This document shows positions 7,338 to 16,194 of a stretch of 64,000 bases of DNA, one piece after another. Positions within the stretch are counted from its first letter, which is position 1. The number at the start of each line of letters is the position of its first letter. The stretch comes from Candidatus Aenigmatarchaeota archaeon (GTDB taxonomy: Archaea; Aenigmatarchaeota; Aenigmatarchaeia; GW2011-AR5): NCBI GenBank assembly GCA_016184005.1, contig JACPDL010000002.1:53784-117783 (forward strand), given 5' to 3'. The translations under genes and the position numbers were made by a program. Below the pieces are notes generated by a model. The model searched no databases. It saw nothing but the letters and a program-made list of their open reading frames with translations, and was not told the DNA's origin.

Positions 7338-8375
7338 ATGAAAGCAGCACTTCTCGAAGCCCCAAAGATAATCAAAGTAAAAGATATTGATACACCTAAA
7401 GTCGTGGAAGGCACCGTTCTTTTGCGCGTCAAGGCATGCGGCATCTGCGGCTCCGACCTGAAGTTTTTCAATTACGGCGACCGCGTGAAAGAGTTTCCTG
7501 CAATATTAGGCCACGAGATTGCAGGTGAGGTTGCTGAGGTCGGAAAAGGCGTTGACAATTTCAAAGTTGGCGGCCGGCTGGCTTTGGGAAACGAAATCCC
7601 GTGCAAAAACTGCTATGCGTGCAAAAAGGGCCTGGAAAATGTCTGCGAAAATGTGTTGTCTGTTGGTACCACAGTCCCTGGAGGCCTGAGCGAATACATG
7701 CTCCTTACAGAAGGAATGATACAAAGGGGACCAATAAATGAAATTCCTGATCATCTCTCGTTCGATGAAGCTGCTCTTTCTGAACCACTGGGCTGCGTTG
7801 TAAATGGCCTTGAGTTTGCAAAAATGGAGGAAGGAAAAAATATTCTTATCATAGGAACCGGACCAATTGGCTGCATGGCTATTAATCTTGCACAACTTCT
7901 TGGGGCAACAAAGATTGTTGCAGTTGATAAAAATGAAAAAAGACTGAAAATGGCTCATGTTTTTGATGCTGATGAATATATTTATGCTGAAAAAGATTTT
8001 CTTGCAGAGGCATTGAAATTAACAAACGGCAAAGGATACGATGTAGTAATTTCAGCTTGCAGCGATACCCGTGCACACGAGCAGGCGATACAGGCAACAG
8101 CGAAAGGAGGATTCGTGAATCTATTTGGCGGGGTGGCGAAAGGTCTTCCTGATGTTGTTTCTTTCCCTAGCAATTTTATGCATTACAGAGAAATTTCTGT
8201 TGGAGGCTCATTTTCAATGACTAGTAAGCATCACAAAAAGGCACTGGAATACTTGGCAAGCGGAAAGATAAGGACAAAGCAGTTGGTAACGCACAAGTTC
8301 AAGCTTGATGAAATAGAGAAAGCTTTTGGCGCTGTACAGAACCAGGAAGGTTTGAAGGTCATCATAAATCCTTAA
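7338..8375 (+). CDS. Zinc-dependent alcohol/polyol dehydrogenase, MDR family
   Basis: 345 residues from the ATG at 7338, chosen because the MDR fold begins there (MKAALLEAPKIIKVKDI). It shows catalytic-zinc residues in KACGICGSDLKFF and LGHEIAGEV, the four-cysteine structural zinc loop CKNCYACKKGLENVC, and a Rossmann motif GTGPIGCM followed by VAVDKNEKR, whose Asp favours NAD(H). It is closest in style to sorbitol, threonine or ribitol-phosphate dehydrogenases; the substrate is not determinable. It heads a plus-strand series through 14192, all closely spaced. A TATA-like TTTTTAAG lies about 25 bases upstream, so a short leader is likely. Confidence 0.85.
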   Translation: MKAALLEAPKIIKVKDIDTPKVVEGTVLLRVKACGICGSDLKFFNYGDRVKEFPAILGHEIAGEVAEVGKGVDNFKVGGRLALGNEIPCKNCYACKKGLENVCENVLSVGTTVPGGLSEYMLLTEGMIQRGPINEIPDHLSFDEAALSEPLGCVVNGLEFAKMEEGKNILIIGTGPIGCMAINLAQLLGATKIVAVDKNEKRLKMAHVFDADEYIYAEKDFLAEALKLTNGKGYDVVISACSDTRAHEQAIQATAKGGFVNLFGGVAKGLPDVVSFPSNFMHYREISVGGSFSMTSKHHKKALEYLASGKIRTKQLVTHKFKLDEIEKAFGAVQNQEGLKVIINP

Positions 8376-8400
8376 ATAAGCTGGATAGAAGCTGGATAAA

Positions 8401-9042
8401 ATGGACGAAAACGAAGAAATGCCGTCAGTTGCCGGAGAGCAGGGGCAAGACTATAACGAGATAGTGAATGTAGTAATCAGCGAGCCAGATTTTCATTCTT
8501 TTAGAAATGCAATAAACCAGGAGATAGGAGAAGTCCTTGGGCATGTGGACGGAAAAGAAGTCGAAAGGCTTGTTGACGAGATTCTGGGTGCTGAAAAGGT
8601 ATTTTTCATCGCCGTCGGCCGCGTGTTCCTGTCTCTGCAGTGCTTTGCCAAAAGGCTGGCACATTTAGGCATAGAATCTCATGTTGTCGGTTCTGTAAAT
8701 GAGAAAGCCATAACAGACAAGGACTTGCTTGTTGCTGCAAGCGGTTCAGGCGAAAGCATTATGCCGGTCGAAATAGCAAAAAAAGCGAGAAAATTCAATG
8801 CGCGCATAGGATTAATCACGTCTGCCCGTGAATCTACACTGAAAAATATCGCTGATTTTGCTGTGCATCTGCCAAGCCCCACAAAAAACGACCCTGATTA
8901 CGGCGTGAAATCTGTCCAGCCAATGAGCACGCTTTTCGACCAGGCATTGCACATATTCGGCGACGTAGTTGCAATGATAATCCAGAATAAGCAAGGCTTG
9001 GCCAAGGAAGAATTATGGATGTATCACGCGAACCTGGAATGA
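8401..9042 (+). CDS. SIS-domain sugar-phosphate isomerase (PHI-like)
   Basis: A 213-residue single-SIS protein: VFFIAVGRVFLSLQCFAKRLAHLG (phosphosugar-binding helix), VAASGSGES with the serine-rich phosphate loop, and GLITSARESTLKNIADFAVHLPSP. Length and layout match 6-phospho-3-hexuloisomerase and relatives, which interconvert ketose and aldose phosphates. The first 35 residues are an acidic extension. It sits 25 bases after the dehydrogenase, so cotranscription is very likely; a role supplying a ketose or aldose phosphate to the dehydrogenases and nucleotidyltransferase is inference. Confidence 0.8.
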   Translation: MDENEEMPSVAGEQGQDYNEIVNVVISEPDFHSFRNAINQEIGEVLGHVDGKEVERLVDEILGAEKVFFIAVGRVFLSLQCFAKRLAHLGIESHVVGSVNEKAITDKDLLVAASGSGESIMPVEIAKKARKFNARIGLITSARESTLKNIADFAVHLPSPTKNDPDYGVKSVQPMSTLFDQALHIFGDVVAMIIQNKQGLAKEELWMYHANLE

Positions 9043-9074
9043 TTATAAAACCGTTCTGATTCTCAGTGATTCTT

Positions 9075-9767
9075 ATGCAACCAATAGTTTCAATAGTAGT
9101 TCCATGTTACAACGAGGAAAGGAACCTGCCATTGCTCGTTTCCAGGTTCGAGAAAGTACTGCAAGACGTGGATGCAGAGCTGATTCTTGTAAACAACGGC
9201 TCAACAGACAACTCGCAGCAGGTGCTTGAAAAGATAGAAAAAGAGTATAATTTTGTAAGAATTGCGGTTGTTCCGAAGAATATAGGCTACGGCCACGGCA
9301 TCATGACGGGGCTGAAAACAGCAAAAGGCGGTGTGCTGGCATGGACGCATGCCGATATGCAATGCGACCCTGAAGATGTTTCAAGGGCTTATGATATATA
9401 CAAGCAATCGGGTGAAAAAACTTTAGTCAAGGGCAACAGACAAGGAAGATTCTCTTTGCTGACAAAAAGTTTTCATGCGATGGCTGCAATACTCTTCTTC
9501 AGGCGTTTTGACGACATAAATGGCCAGCCGAAGATGTTTCCCAGGGGCCTTATGGATGAAATGAAAAAGGCACCCAGTGGTTTTCAGCTTGATTTCTATG
9601 TGCAATACATAGCAAAGAAAGAAGGCTACAAGGTTGCGAGCATACCCGTTAGATTTGGCGTAAGGAAATTTGGCTATTCCAAGTGGGCAACAGGCATGAA
9701 GCCAAGGGTTAAGAACGTTGCCAGGTTCCTAGGTTACATGCTGAAATTAAGGTTTGTTGGTGAGTGA
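9075..9767 (+). CDS. Glycosyltransferase family 2, dolichyl-phosphate-mannose-synthase-like
   Basis: 230 residues from ATG 9075 (GTG 9066 is an alternative). GT-A motifs: VSIVVPCYNEERNLPLLV, LILVNNGSTDNSQ, THADMQCDPEDV (DxQ in the metal-site position), then GNRQGRFSLLTKSFHAMAAILFFRR and FQLDFYVQYIAKKEGYKVASIPV, as in polyprenyl-phosphate glycosyltransferases. No obligate membrane helices are visible. It probably transfers an activated sugar to a lipid carrier or membrane acceptor. Immediately followed by the nucleotidyltransferase (adjacent stop and start), so translation is coupled. Confidence 0.85.
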   Translation: MQPIVSIVVPCYNEERNLPLLVSRFEKVLQDVDAELILVNNGSTDNSQQVLEKIEKEYNFVRIAVVPKNIGYGHGIMTGLKTAKGGVLAWTHADMQCDPEDVSRAYDIYKQSGEKTLVKGNRQGRFSLLTKSFHAMAAILFFRRFDDINGQPKMFPRGLMDEMKKAPSGFQLDFYVQYIAKKEGYKVASIPVRFGVRKFGYSKWATGMKPRVKNVARFLGYMLKLRFVGE

Positions 9768-11312
9768 ATGAAAATAATTGTTCCGATGGCAGGGCCTGAC
9801 GAAAGCTTCCAGCAGGAATTCGGAAAGATAAAGCCGCTGGTGGAGATAGATGGCAGAGCGATGATTGGGCATATTGCATCAATGTTTCCTCAGGATAGCA
9901 ATATGGTTTTCTTGTGCAGGAAGCAGGATTTGCAGAAAGGCCTGGATAAAGCATTGGAAAAGACCGGCAAGAAATCCATGACGATAGTGCCAATAGAAAG
10001 GCCGACAAAAGACATTATAGACACGCTCTCTTTTGCCGATGAGTTTGTGCACGATGATGAAGAAATAGTCATAGTGCATGCTGATTCATACCAGAAATTT
10101 GATTTCAATGACTTTGTCGCCAATGCAAGAAATTATGATGGGGCAATGACTGTCTTCAGTGGATTCAGTCCTGCAGACCCAAACACAGCCAACTTTGGCA
10201 GGATCAGTGTTACAGGTAATAATGTTATTGGCATCTTTGAAAAACAGAAGCTACAGCCACATCAAGTTACAGCTGCCGGGTGTTATTATTACTCTTCATG
10301 GGCGATGTTCAAAAAGTATGTCGGGGAGATGATGCGGAAAAATTACAGCGTTAATGGCAAGTTCTTTGACAGCCCTGTGTACAATGAGATGATCGCTGAT
10401 GGGAAAAAAGTAGTGCCTTACGTTGTGAAGTGGTTTGTAAGCTTCGGCGAGCCGTGGAATGTTAAAGAGTACATGTTCTGGTCAGAATACTTTGAATATT
10501 TGGCACATTACAAAGACAGCCGGAAAATTCATGACATTATCAATTTAGTGCCGTCTGCAGGCAGAGGCAAGCGCTTTGCGGATTTGGGTTACATGACGCC
10601 GAAGCCCCTGATAAAAGTGCTTGGCAAAGAAATGATTCTTGCCTGCGCGGATGCACTGCCAAAGGCAGGGAAAAATATATTCGTCATCTTGAAAGAACAG
10701 GCTGATTCTTATGCGCTGGACAAAGTTCTAAAGAAGAATATTGCTAATTGCGAGGTTGTTGTTATAGACCAGATTACAGATGGAATGGCGCGCACATGCC
10801 TAATGGCAGAGCACCTGCTGGATAAAGACAAGCAACTGGTCATTTCTTCGTGTGATTACAGCTTTGTATATGATGATGAGAAGCTGCAGAAAGTTATTGC
10901 CGAAGAGCAACCTGACGCGATGATATGGACATTCAGAGAGTATCCAGATGCCAGGCTTGCGCCTAATGCTTACGGTTATGTTGTCGTTGAGGATGGAAGA
11001 ATAACAAAAATATCAGAAAAGGTTCCTATCAGCGACCAGCCCCACAAGGACCATATAGTGCAAGGAACATTCTGGTTCAAAAATGCGGAACTGTTTTTGT
11101 GGGGAGCAAAGGAAATGATCAACAAGGGCGTCACAATAAACGGAGAATACTACGTGGCTACAGCTATCAATGAGCTGATTGCAAATGGCAAGAAAGTAGT
11201 GCCTTTTGAACTAGAAAAATACATTTGCTGGGGCACGCCGCTGGATTTATGGACATTTGAGTTCTGGGAGAACTATTTCTCGCAGCTGGATTCTCATCCT
11301 TATAAGAAATAA
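9768..11312 (+). CDS. Tandem (double) sugar-nucleotidyltransferase
   Basis: 514 residues made of two nucleotidyltransferase folds, about 1-255 and 260-514. The second has an intact signature (PSAGRGKRFADLGYMTPKPLI) plus an SSCDYSF metal-type segment. The first is similar in plan (IVPMAGPDESFQQEFGKIKPLV, VIVHADSYQKFDF) but its glycine-rich loop lacks the GxGxR pattern, suggesting it is catalytically altered or regulatory. Both halves end with a GEPWNVKEY or GTPLDLWTF-type sequence typical of sugar-phosphate nucleotidyltransferases. Such enzymes make NDP-sugars or CDP-polyols. A fused pair is unusual; a duplication is the simplest explanation. Confidence 0.85.
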   Translation: MKIIVPMAGPDESFQQEFGKIKPLVEIDGRAMIGHIASMFPQDSNMVFLCRKQDLQKGLDKALEKTGKKSMTIVPIERPTKDIIDTLSFADEFVHDDEEIVIVHADSYQKFDFNDFVANARNYDGAMTVFSGFSPADPNTANFGRISVTGNNVIGIFEKQKLQPHQVTAAGCYYYSSWAMFKKYVGEMMRKNYSVNGKFFDSPVYNEMIADGKKVVPYVVKWFVSFGEPWNVKEYMFWSEYFEYLAHYKDSRKIHDIINLVPSAGRGKRFADLGYMTPKPLIKVLGKEMILACADALPKAGKNIFVILKEQADSYALDKVLKKNIANCEVVVIDQITDGMARTCLMAEHLLDKDKQLVISSCDYSFVYDDEKLQKVIAEEQPDAMIWTFREYPDARLAPNAYGYVVVEDGRITKISEKVPISDQPHKDHIVQGTFWFKNAELFLWGAKEMINKGVTINGEYYVATAINELIANGKKVVPFELEKYICWGTPLDLWTFEFWENYFSQLDSHPYKK

Positions 11313-11378
11313 TCACAAAAAAGTAGGAAAGGTTCATACTTCTTGCCTTTAAAAACATTTTCGCTAATTTTATTTTCT

Positions 11379-12425
11379 ATGGACGTTATGCAGGCAGCTG
11401 TGCTGGAAAGTCTGGGAAACTGGAACTACAGGAAAATGCCAATGCCTGAATGCGGCGATCATGAGGTAGTTATCCAGACTAAGAGATCGGGCATATGCAG
11501 CACAGATGTCGTCAGATCCATGAAGACCGGCTTCTACCGTTATCCTATAATACCCGGGCACGAATTCTGCGGCGTTGTTGTCCATAAAGGCAAAAATGTC
11601 AGCACATTCGATATAGACGATCATGTAGCTGTTTATCCGCTGATGCCTTGCAAAAAATGCAAGCCTTGCACAAAAGGCAAGCAAAATCTCTGCGACAGCT
11701 ACAACTTCCTTGGTTCCAGGACACATGGCGGGTATGCGGAATACGTTTTGTGCCCGGAAGAAAACCTGATCAGGATACAGAAAGGCATATCTTCTGAGCA
11801 GGCGGCAATGACAGAACCCGCTTCTGTCGCTTTGCATGGCATAAAGGCAGCAGAGCTAGATGCTCAATGCGAAACGGCTGTGATAATGGGACTTGGGCCC
11901 ATAGGCCTTATGACAGTCCAGTGGGCAAAGATCTTCGGCGTAAAAACCGTTATCGGCGTGGACAGGAATGAGCACAGGTTCAGGATTGCAAAGGAAATAG
12001 GAACGAATCATGTTATAGACACAAGAGACTCGGAAGCGTCAGTAACAATAAACGATCTGACGAACAAAGACGGCGCTGACATAATTTTTGAGTGCTCCGG
12101 TTCCGATGAACTGCAGACACAAAGCATACTTTCTGCTGCAAAAGGAGGGAAGATAGTGATTCTTGGGAACCCTGCAAAAAATCTGGCCATTGACAAGGAT
12201 GCATATTCGCGCATATTGAGAAGAGAGATAACAATAACAGGTTCGTGGAGTTCGATGATAGGGCAGAAGAACGAATGGGAAGAGTCGCTCAGGGCCATGA
12301 AAGAGGGAAAAATAGACCCAATACCTGTGATAACACATGGTTTTCATCTTAGCGAGGCCAAACAGGTTATGGAAGATATGCATTTCAAGAAGTTTGAATT
12401 CTCAAAGGTCCATTTCTACTTTTAA
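11379..12425 (+). CDS. Zinc-dependent dehydrogenase, MDR family, second paralogue
   Basis: About 348 residues from ATG 11379 (another ATG at 11388). Zinc ligands KRSGICSTDVVRS and PGHEFCGVV, structural zinc loop CKKCKPCTKGKQNLC, Rossmann motif GLGPIGLMTVQWAK, then GVDRNEHRF with an Asp selecting NAD(H). It differs clearly from the dehydrogenase at 7338, so the two probably act on different intermediates. It follows the nucleotidyltransferase after 66 bases containing TTTAAAAA, which may be an internal promoter. Candidate activities include reduction of a ketose phosphate to a polyol phosphate. Confidence 0.85.
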   Translation: MDVMQAAVLESLGNWNYRKMPMPECGDHEVVIQTKRSGICSTDVVRSMKTGFYRYPIIPGHEFCGVVVHKGKNVSTFDIDDHVAVYPLMPCKKCKPCTKGKQNLCDSYNFLGSRTHGGYAEYVLCPEENLIRIQKGISSEQAAMTEPASVALHGIKAAELDAQCETAVIMGLGPIGLMTVQWAKIFGVKTVIGVDRNEHRFRIAKEIGTNHVIDTRDSEASVTINDLTNKDGADIIFECSGSDELQTQSILSAAKGGKIVILGNPAKNLAIDKDAYSRILRREITITGSWSSMIGQKNEWEESLRAMKEGKIDPIPVITHGFHLSEAKQVMEDMHFKKFEFSKVHFYF

Positions 12426-12440
12426 TTCAGCGGTGCCTTG

Positions 12441-14192
12441 ATGAAAATAAAGCCGATAAAGTTTATTGAAAAGAAGTGGCTGGCAATAATACTTATTGCA
12501 TCTTTGATGGAACCAGTGCATTATTTTCTCCTGATAAACTATCCGTTGCCCGGCAAGACGTTCATGGCTTATGATGCTGACGAGGCGACAGTCGCAGGCG
12601 TCATGCGGTCAGTGGAACTGGATTTCGATAACCCCTGGTCAAAAGGAGAAAAGGTATTCTTCAATGGGGCGCTGGGATCTCCGTACCCGTATCTGATGCT
12701 TGGATACGTTCGCATGCTGTTTGGCATAGATGCGTTGCTCATGAACATAATTGCAAAGTTCCTGCTTTTCTTTGTATTCCTTTTGGTGCTTTTCAAGGCG
12801 ATGGAAGCGCTGATGCCGCGCAGGCATGAGCTTGCTTTCCTTTTCTTTTTGCTGCCGCTTGGTTTGATGCCAATTGGCTATATGCTAGGTTATGCAACAG
12901 GAGTCGAAAGGCTGGTGGAAGGCTTCAGTTTTGAGTTTTCTATATTGAACAATATATCGCGCGTCTACTATTTTGTCCCACTGATAACATCATTACTATC
13001 CCTGCTTTTCTTTAGCAAAGGAAAAAAAACGCATACTACAATATTTCTAGGACTGACATTTTTCTTTTACCCTTTCTTTGGTTTTGCTTTTGCTGGATTG
13101 ATGTTTCTTTACAGCGTTTCAGGTAAGCATGGAAAGATACAGGACAAATTCAAGCAATCTATCAATGAACTGTGGAAAATTTATGCATTTGCAGCAATAT
13201 TCCTAGCGCCTTGGATTTACGCACGTTTCGTGCATCCAGAATACTTTACGCTTTACAGCCAGAATAGCTTATGGTGGCGTGCTCATCTTGTAGGTATCCT
13301 AGGCAGTTACTTTATCTTGCTCGGTATAATCTTCTTCGCAAACATGCAACAGGCAAAAAAGAATTGGAAATTTCTTTTGATTGCAGGCGTGTTAGCAATT
13401 ACCATAATGATTTTTGAGCTGAAAGCCCTTGGTGTTTCGCCTTTCACTTCTCTGATGTTGCCAAATGCGATCCTTGATATTTCTGAACTGTTGTTTATTG
13501 CGCTTTTCGCTGTGGGCTGGCTAGTTCTTGAATCCGGTTTGGATAGAAGGCACAAATTTATCATCCTTGCTGTATTGGCTCTGTTTCCACTATCAATATT
13601 GAACCCGAAATACGTCTTCTGGATGCAGTATCGGATGGGCTATCTGCTTCACATACCACTGGCAATGTTAGCCGCTCTTTATTTCGACTCGTTTGTTGCT
13701 AAGATGAAATCATTCGGCGTAAGAAAAACAATTGTCGTTGCCGTAATAGGCATCTTTGCACTGACGTCTTTTCTGGCTTACAATTACCGCTACCAGATGG
13801 CCGACAGGTGGATAGGCCAGGTCTATCTTGACAAGAGCGACAAGGACGCGATGCTCTTCCTGAATACGCAGCAAAAGGGCGTGGTCCTTGCTTCTGATGA
13901 GACAAATTATTTCCTTCCGCCATGGAGCGGGCAATATGTTTTATACCATCCTGCTGAATCGCAATATTTAGGCGGCGGGCCCGACAGGCAAAAGAAAAAA
14001 GCGGATGTTGCTGCCTTTTATGAAGGTGGAATGGATGAAGACGAGTTTAGGGACATGCTGCTGAGATACGGAATAGATTACGTATTCTACGGGTCAAAGG
14101 AACAGCAGCTTGGTGGTGTTGATCTGGAGTCAGTCGATTTTGTTGAAAAGATATATGACTCGGAAACAGCCGTCTACAAAGTGAGGCTTTAG
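12441..14192 (+). CDS. Polytopic membrane protein, GT-C-like
   Basis: 583 residues from ATG 12441. About ten to twelve transmembrane helices from residue 15 to about 455, then a soluble C-terminal domain of about 120 residues (SDKDAMLFLNTQQKG ... YGIDYVFYGSKEQQLGG). The first extracytoplasmic loop contains AYDADEATVAG, an acidic pair where GT-C glycosyltransferases carry their metal or carrier residues. Together with the upstream GT2 and nucleotidyltransferase this suggests a lipid-linked sugar transferase acting outside the membrane. Family assignment is by architecture only; a flippase or polymerase is possible. Confidence 0.7.
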   Translation: MKIKPIKFIEKKWLAIILIASLMEPVHYFLLINYPLPGKTFMAYDADEATVAGVMRSVELDFDNPWSKGEKVFFNGALGSPYPYLMLGYVRMLFGIDALLMNIIAKFLLFFVFLLVLFKAMEALMPRRHELAFLFFLLPLGLMPIGYMLGYATGVERLVEGFSFEFSILNNISRVYYFVPLITSLLSLLFFSKGKKTHTTIFLGLTFFFYPFFGFAFAGLMFLYSVSGKHGKIQDKFKQSINELWKIYAFAAIFLAPWIYARFVHPEYFTLYSQNSLWWRAHLVGILGSYFILLGIIFFANMQQAKKNWKFLLIAGVLAITIMIFELKALGVSPFTSLMLPNAILDISELLFIALFAVGWLVLESGLDRRHKFIILAVLALFPLSILNPKYVFWMQYRMGYLLHIPLAMLAALYFDSFVAKMKSFGVRKTIVVAVIGIFALTSFLAYNYRYQMADRWIGQVYLDKSDKDAMLFLNTQQKGVVLASDETNYFLPPWSGQYVLYHPAESQYLGGGPDRQKKKADVAAFYEGGMDEDEFRDMLLRYGIDYVFYGSKEQQLGGVDLESVDFVEKIYDSETAVYKVRL

Positions 14193-14193
14193 T

Positions 14194-15210
14194 TCAGCGG
14201 GGGCATGTGCCGCATATCTTGTTGGTCTTGTCAAGATTCATGTGGGCTTTCCTGAAATTTATATAATCGGCATTATTGAGAACATCCTCTATTTTTTCTG
14301 CCTGGAATATATTGCCGAACGTGTACTGTTTGTGCATCCTGATGTTGCAGGGCATGACAAATCCTTCCACATTCACGAAAAAGGAATTGAACGGCCAGTA
14401 GCATCTTCCCAGCCTTTCTTTGCTTGTTTTGTGGCCGAGCAGGATGCCATGCTTCAGCAGCCTTAGCCGAAGCTTGCCGATTCTTTCTGTAATCTCTGCG
14501 GTATGCAGTCTTGTTTCTGCCACGAAGTCTTTTGACTCATTGTACCCCGTCTCTCCTTCAACCGACCAGTTTTCAACCTCAACAATTGTTGCATAGTCCA
14601 GTTTTAGCTCGGTGATTAAGTCATAAAGACTGTCCATTTCATCCATATTCATGTGGGAAATTACAAACGTAAGCCCTATGATAGTGTTTGCTTTCTGCCT
14701 GTTCCTGTCTTCTACTAATGACTTTGCCCCGTTCTTTATCAGGTCGAAATTAGAGCCTACCCTTATTTTTTCAAATATTTCCTTGTTGGTTGAGTCAAAA
14801 CTCACTGGCATGTCATTTATGTATTTCAGGACGATTTCCCTTACTCTAGGACTGGCTAAAGGTGTTCCGTTCGTGTTCGCCCAGATTCTTATGCCCCTGT
14901 CATGAATCTTCTTCAGGAACTGCTCTAATTCGGGATGCATCAACGGCTCTCCAAGACCGCCAAGCTTTATTGACTTGAGGTCAGGAAGCATGGAAAGAAC
15001 TTTGTCGAGCTCTTCAAGGGACATGTTAAGCTTTGTGTAATTCCTGATTTCAGCGTCTCTCGAGCAGGTTATGCAGTGCAGGTTGCACTTTGCCGTCGGC
15101 TCCAGCTGTATGTGCGTTATCTTGCCTATCTGCTCTTTCTTCTCGAACTTTACAAGTTCCCTGTGAAATCTGGCCTTATTTATTTTCCTGATTATGTTTT
15201 TCACTTTCAT
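14194..15210 (-). CDS. Radical SAM protein with SPASM-type C terminus
   Basis: 338 residues. The [4Fe-4S] motif CNLHCITC lies at about residues 43-50 after HIQLEPTAK, followed by SIKLGGLGEPLMHPEL (SAM-contacting GGE-like strand) and VSFDSTNKEIFEKIR. The C-terminal part has VEGFVMPCNIRM and terminal ICGTCPR cysteines, typical of SPASM auxiliary-cluster binding though with few cysteines. Such enzymes modify peptides, cofactors or sugars. It is convergent with the membrane protein at 14192 (one base apart), so its link to the sugar cluster is positional only. Start fixed by ATG with upstream GATGA. Confidence 0.85.
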   Translation of the reverse strand: MKVKNIIRKINKARFHRELVKFEKKEQIGKITHIQLEPTAKCNLHCITCSRDAEIRNYTKLNMSLEELDKVLSMLPDLKSIKLGGLGEPLMHPELEQFLKKIHDRGIRIWANTNGTPLASPRVREIVLKYINDMPVSFDSTNKEIFEKIRVGSNFDLIKNGAKSLVEDRNRQKANTIIGLTFVISHMNMDEMDSLYDLITELKLDYATIVEVENWSVEGETGYNESKDFVAETRLHTAEITERIGKLRLRLLKHGILLGHKTSKERLGRCYWPFNSFFVNVEGFVMPCNIRMHKQYTFGNIFQAEKIEDVLNNADYINFRKAHMNLDKTNKICGTCPR

Positions 15211-15214
15211 TCAT

Positions 15215-15470
15215 CCCGGGTATTCTTAAACGACTCCAAATGTTTATCTGGATGCCAGAATAGAAATACTGCTGCGGAAATGTATATAAAAAGAATCCAC
15301 CATCTTTAGATGGTGGTATTTCTGTGAAATACCACAATACGATTTGTGGATTCTTTTATGCTCAAAATTGCAGGGCAATTTTGGCATGCCAGAAAGCTTT
15401 GCTTTCTGAGCATATCGGAATACCACAGATAATATTCGGTGTTTAACAGTGGTATTCCTCGTATAAATTA
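15215..15470. repeat. Nested hairpin cluster
   Basis: No gene here. It contains CCACCATCTTTAGATGGTGG (15297-15316), an ATACCAC/GTGGTAT pair (about 15313-15338), AAAATTGC/GCAATTTT (about 15363-15381), AGAAAGC/GCTTTCT (about 15394-15410), and GGAATACCAC...GTGGTATTCC (about 15419-15460). The palindromes appear inserted into one another. One arm shares ATCTAAAGAT and GGTGGTAT with the leaders of three genes elsewhere. Lies between the SMR pair and the radical SAM gene, both minus strand, so would be transcribed if the genes are cotranscribed. Confidence 0.75.
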
Positions 15471-15497
15471 ACGCATCTCATGGAAAAGCCCGGTCTT

Positions 15498-15833
15498 CTA
15501 GAGCAGTGTAACAGACATGACTCCCAGCACTATAAGAGCGACCCCGCAGATTTTCCATTTGTTCATGTCCTCCTTCAGGTACGCTTTTGAAAGAAGCGTT
15601 ACCCAGATGTAAGTCAGGGACGTTATCGGGAACAGCAGAGACAGCTCCTCTGTTTTCAGCGCCAGGATCATGAAGAAGCCGCTGAAAAGAAACAGTACGC
15701 CCCCGAGAATGAAGTGCCTGCTGAAAACCATCTTCATGAAGCCGAATCTGGAAGCCATCTTGAGGAGGAGTATGCCGATTGCAGAAGCAATAGTGGAGGC
15801 AACCCCGAGAGCGATGGCAAATATGTCAGTCAT
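15498..15833 (-). CDS. Small four-helix transporter, SMR/EamA type, second subunit
   Basis: 111 residues from ATG 15831-15833, preceded by GGTG; a GTG three codons earlier is possible. Four hydrophobic helices (about 6-28, 41-62, 65-83, 90-108) with KTEELSLLFPITSLTYIWV matching the conserved motif of small multidrug resistance-like/EamA half-size proteins. It overlaps its partner gene by 8 bases. Two different half-size genes in tandem typically form an antiparallel heterodimer, as in EbrAB or the ArnE/F flippase. Substrate unknown. Confidence 0.8.
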   Translation of the reverse strand: MTDIFAIALGVASTIASAIGILLLKMASRFGFMKMVFSRHFILGGVLFLFSGFFMILALKTEELSLLFPITSLTYIWVTLLSKAYLKEDMNKWKICGVALIVLGVMSVTLL

Positions 15834-16179
15834 GTTCTGCACCTTTTCCGACCAGAGAAACGCCAGTTATAATGAGCAAGATACCAAACCAGTTGAATAT
15901 GCTGACTGATTCGTTCAGTATGAACAGCGACGCAAGGAATATCCACACAAAGCTTAGCGACCATACGGGATAAAGAACCGACAGCTCGCTGCCTTTTAGG
16001 GCGCGTATGAAAATGAATGCGGCCACGGCGTAAGAAAGAAAGCCTGCGATTATGGTGATATTCACTGGCAGCGGCCCAAAATAGAATCCTTCAGCACCTG
16101 AACCTAGTTTAAACATAAGCTGAGCGACAGTTGTAAACAAAGTTGCTATGACTACCAGCAAAACGCTTTTGCTTATCAT
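15826..16179 (-). CDS. Small four-helix transporter, SMR/EamA type, first subunit
   Basis: 117 residues with four transmembrane helices (about 5-25, 35-58, 65-85, 92-112). ALKGSELSVLYPVWSLSFVW parallels the sister subunit's TEELSLLFPITSLTYIW, so the pair arose by duplication and probably dimerises. ArnE/ArnF-like proteins flip lipid-linked aminosugars and other SMR relatives export cations; which applies here is not readable. The start lies only 16 bases from the 3' end of tRNA-Ser(CGA) on the same strand, implying a mixed tRNA-mRNA transcript. Confidence 0.8.
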   Translation of the reverse strand: MISKSVLLVVIATLFTTVAQLMFKLGSGAEGFYFGPLPVNITIIAGFLSYAVAAFIFIRALKGSELSVLYPVWSLSFVWIFLASLFILNESVSIFNWFGILLIITGVSLVGKGAEHD

Positions 16180-16194
16180 GATCGTCCACTATAA

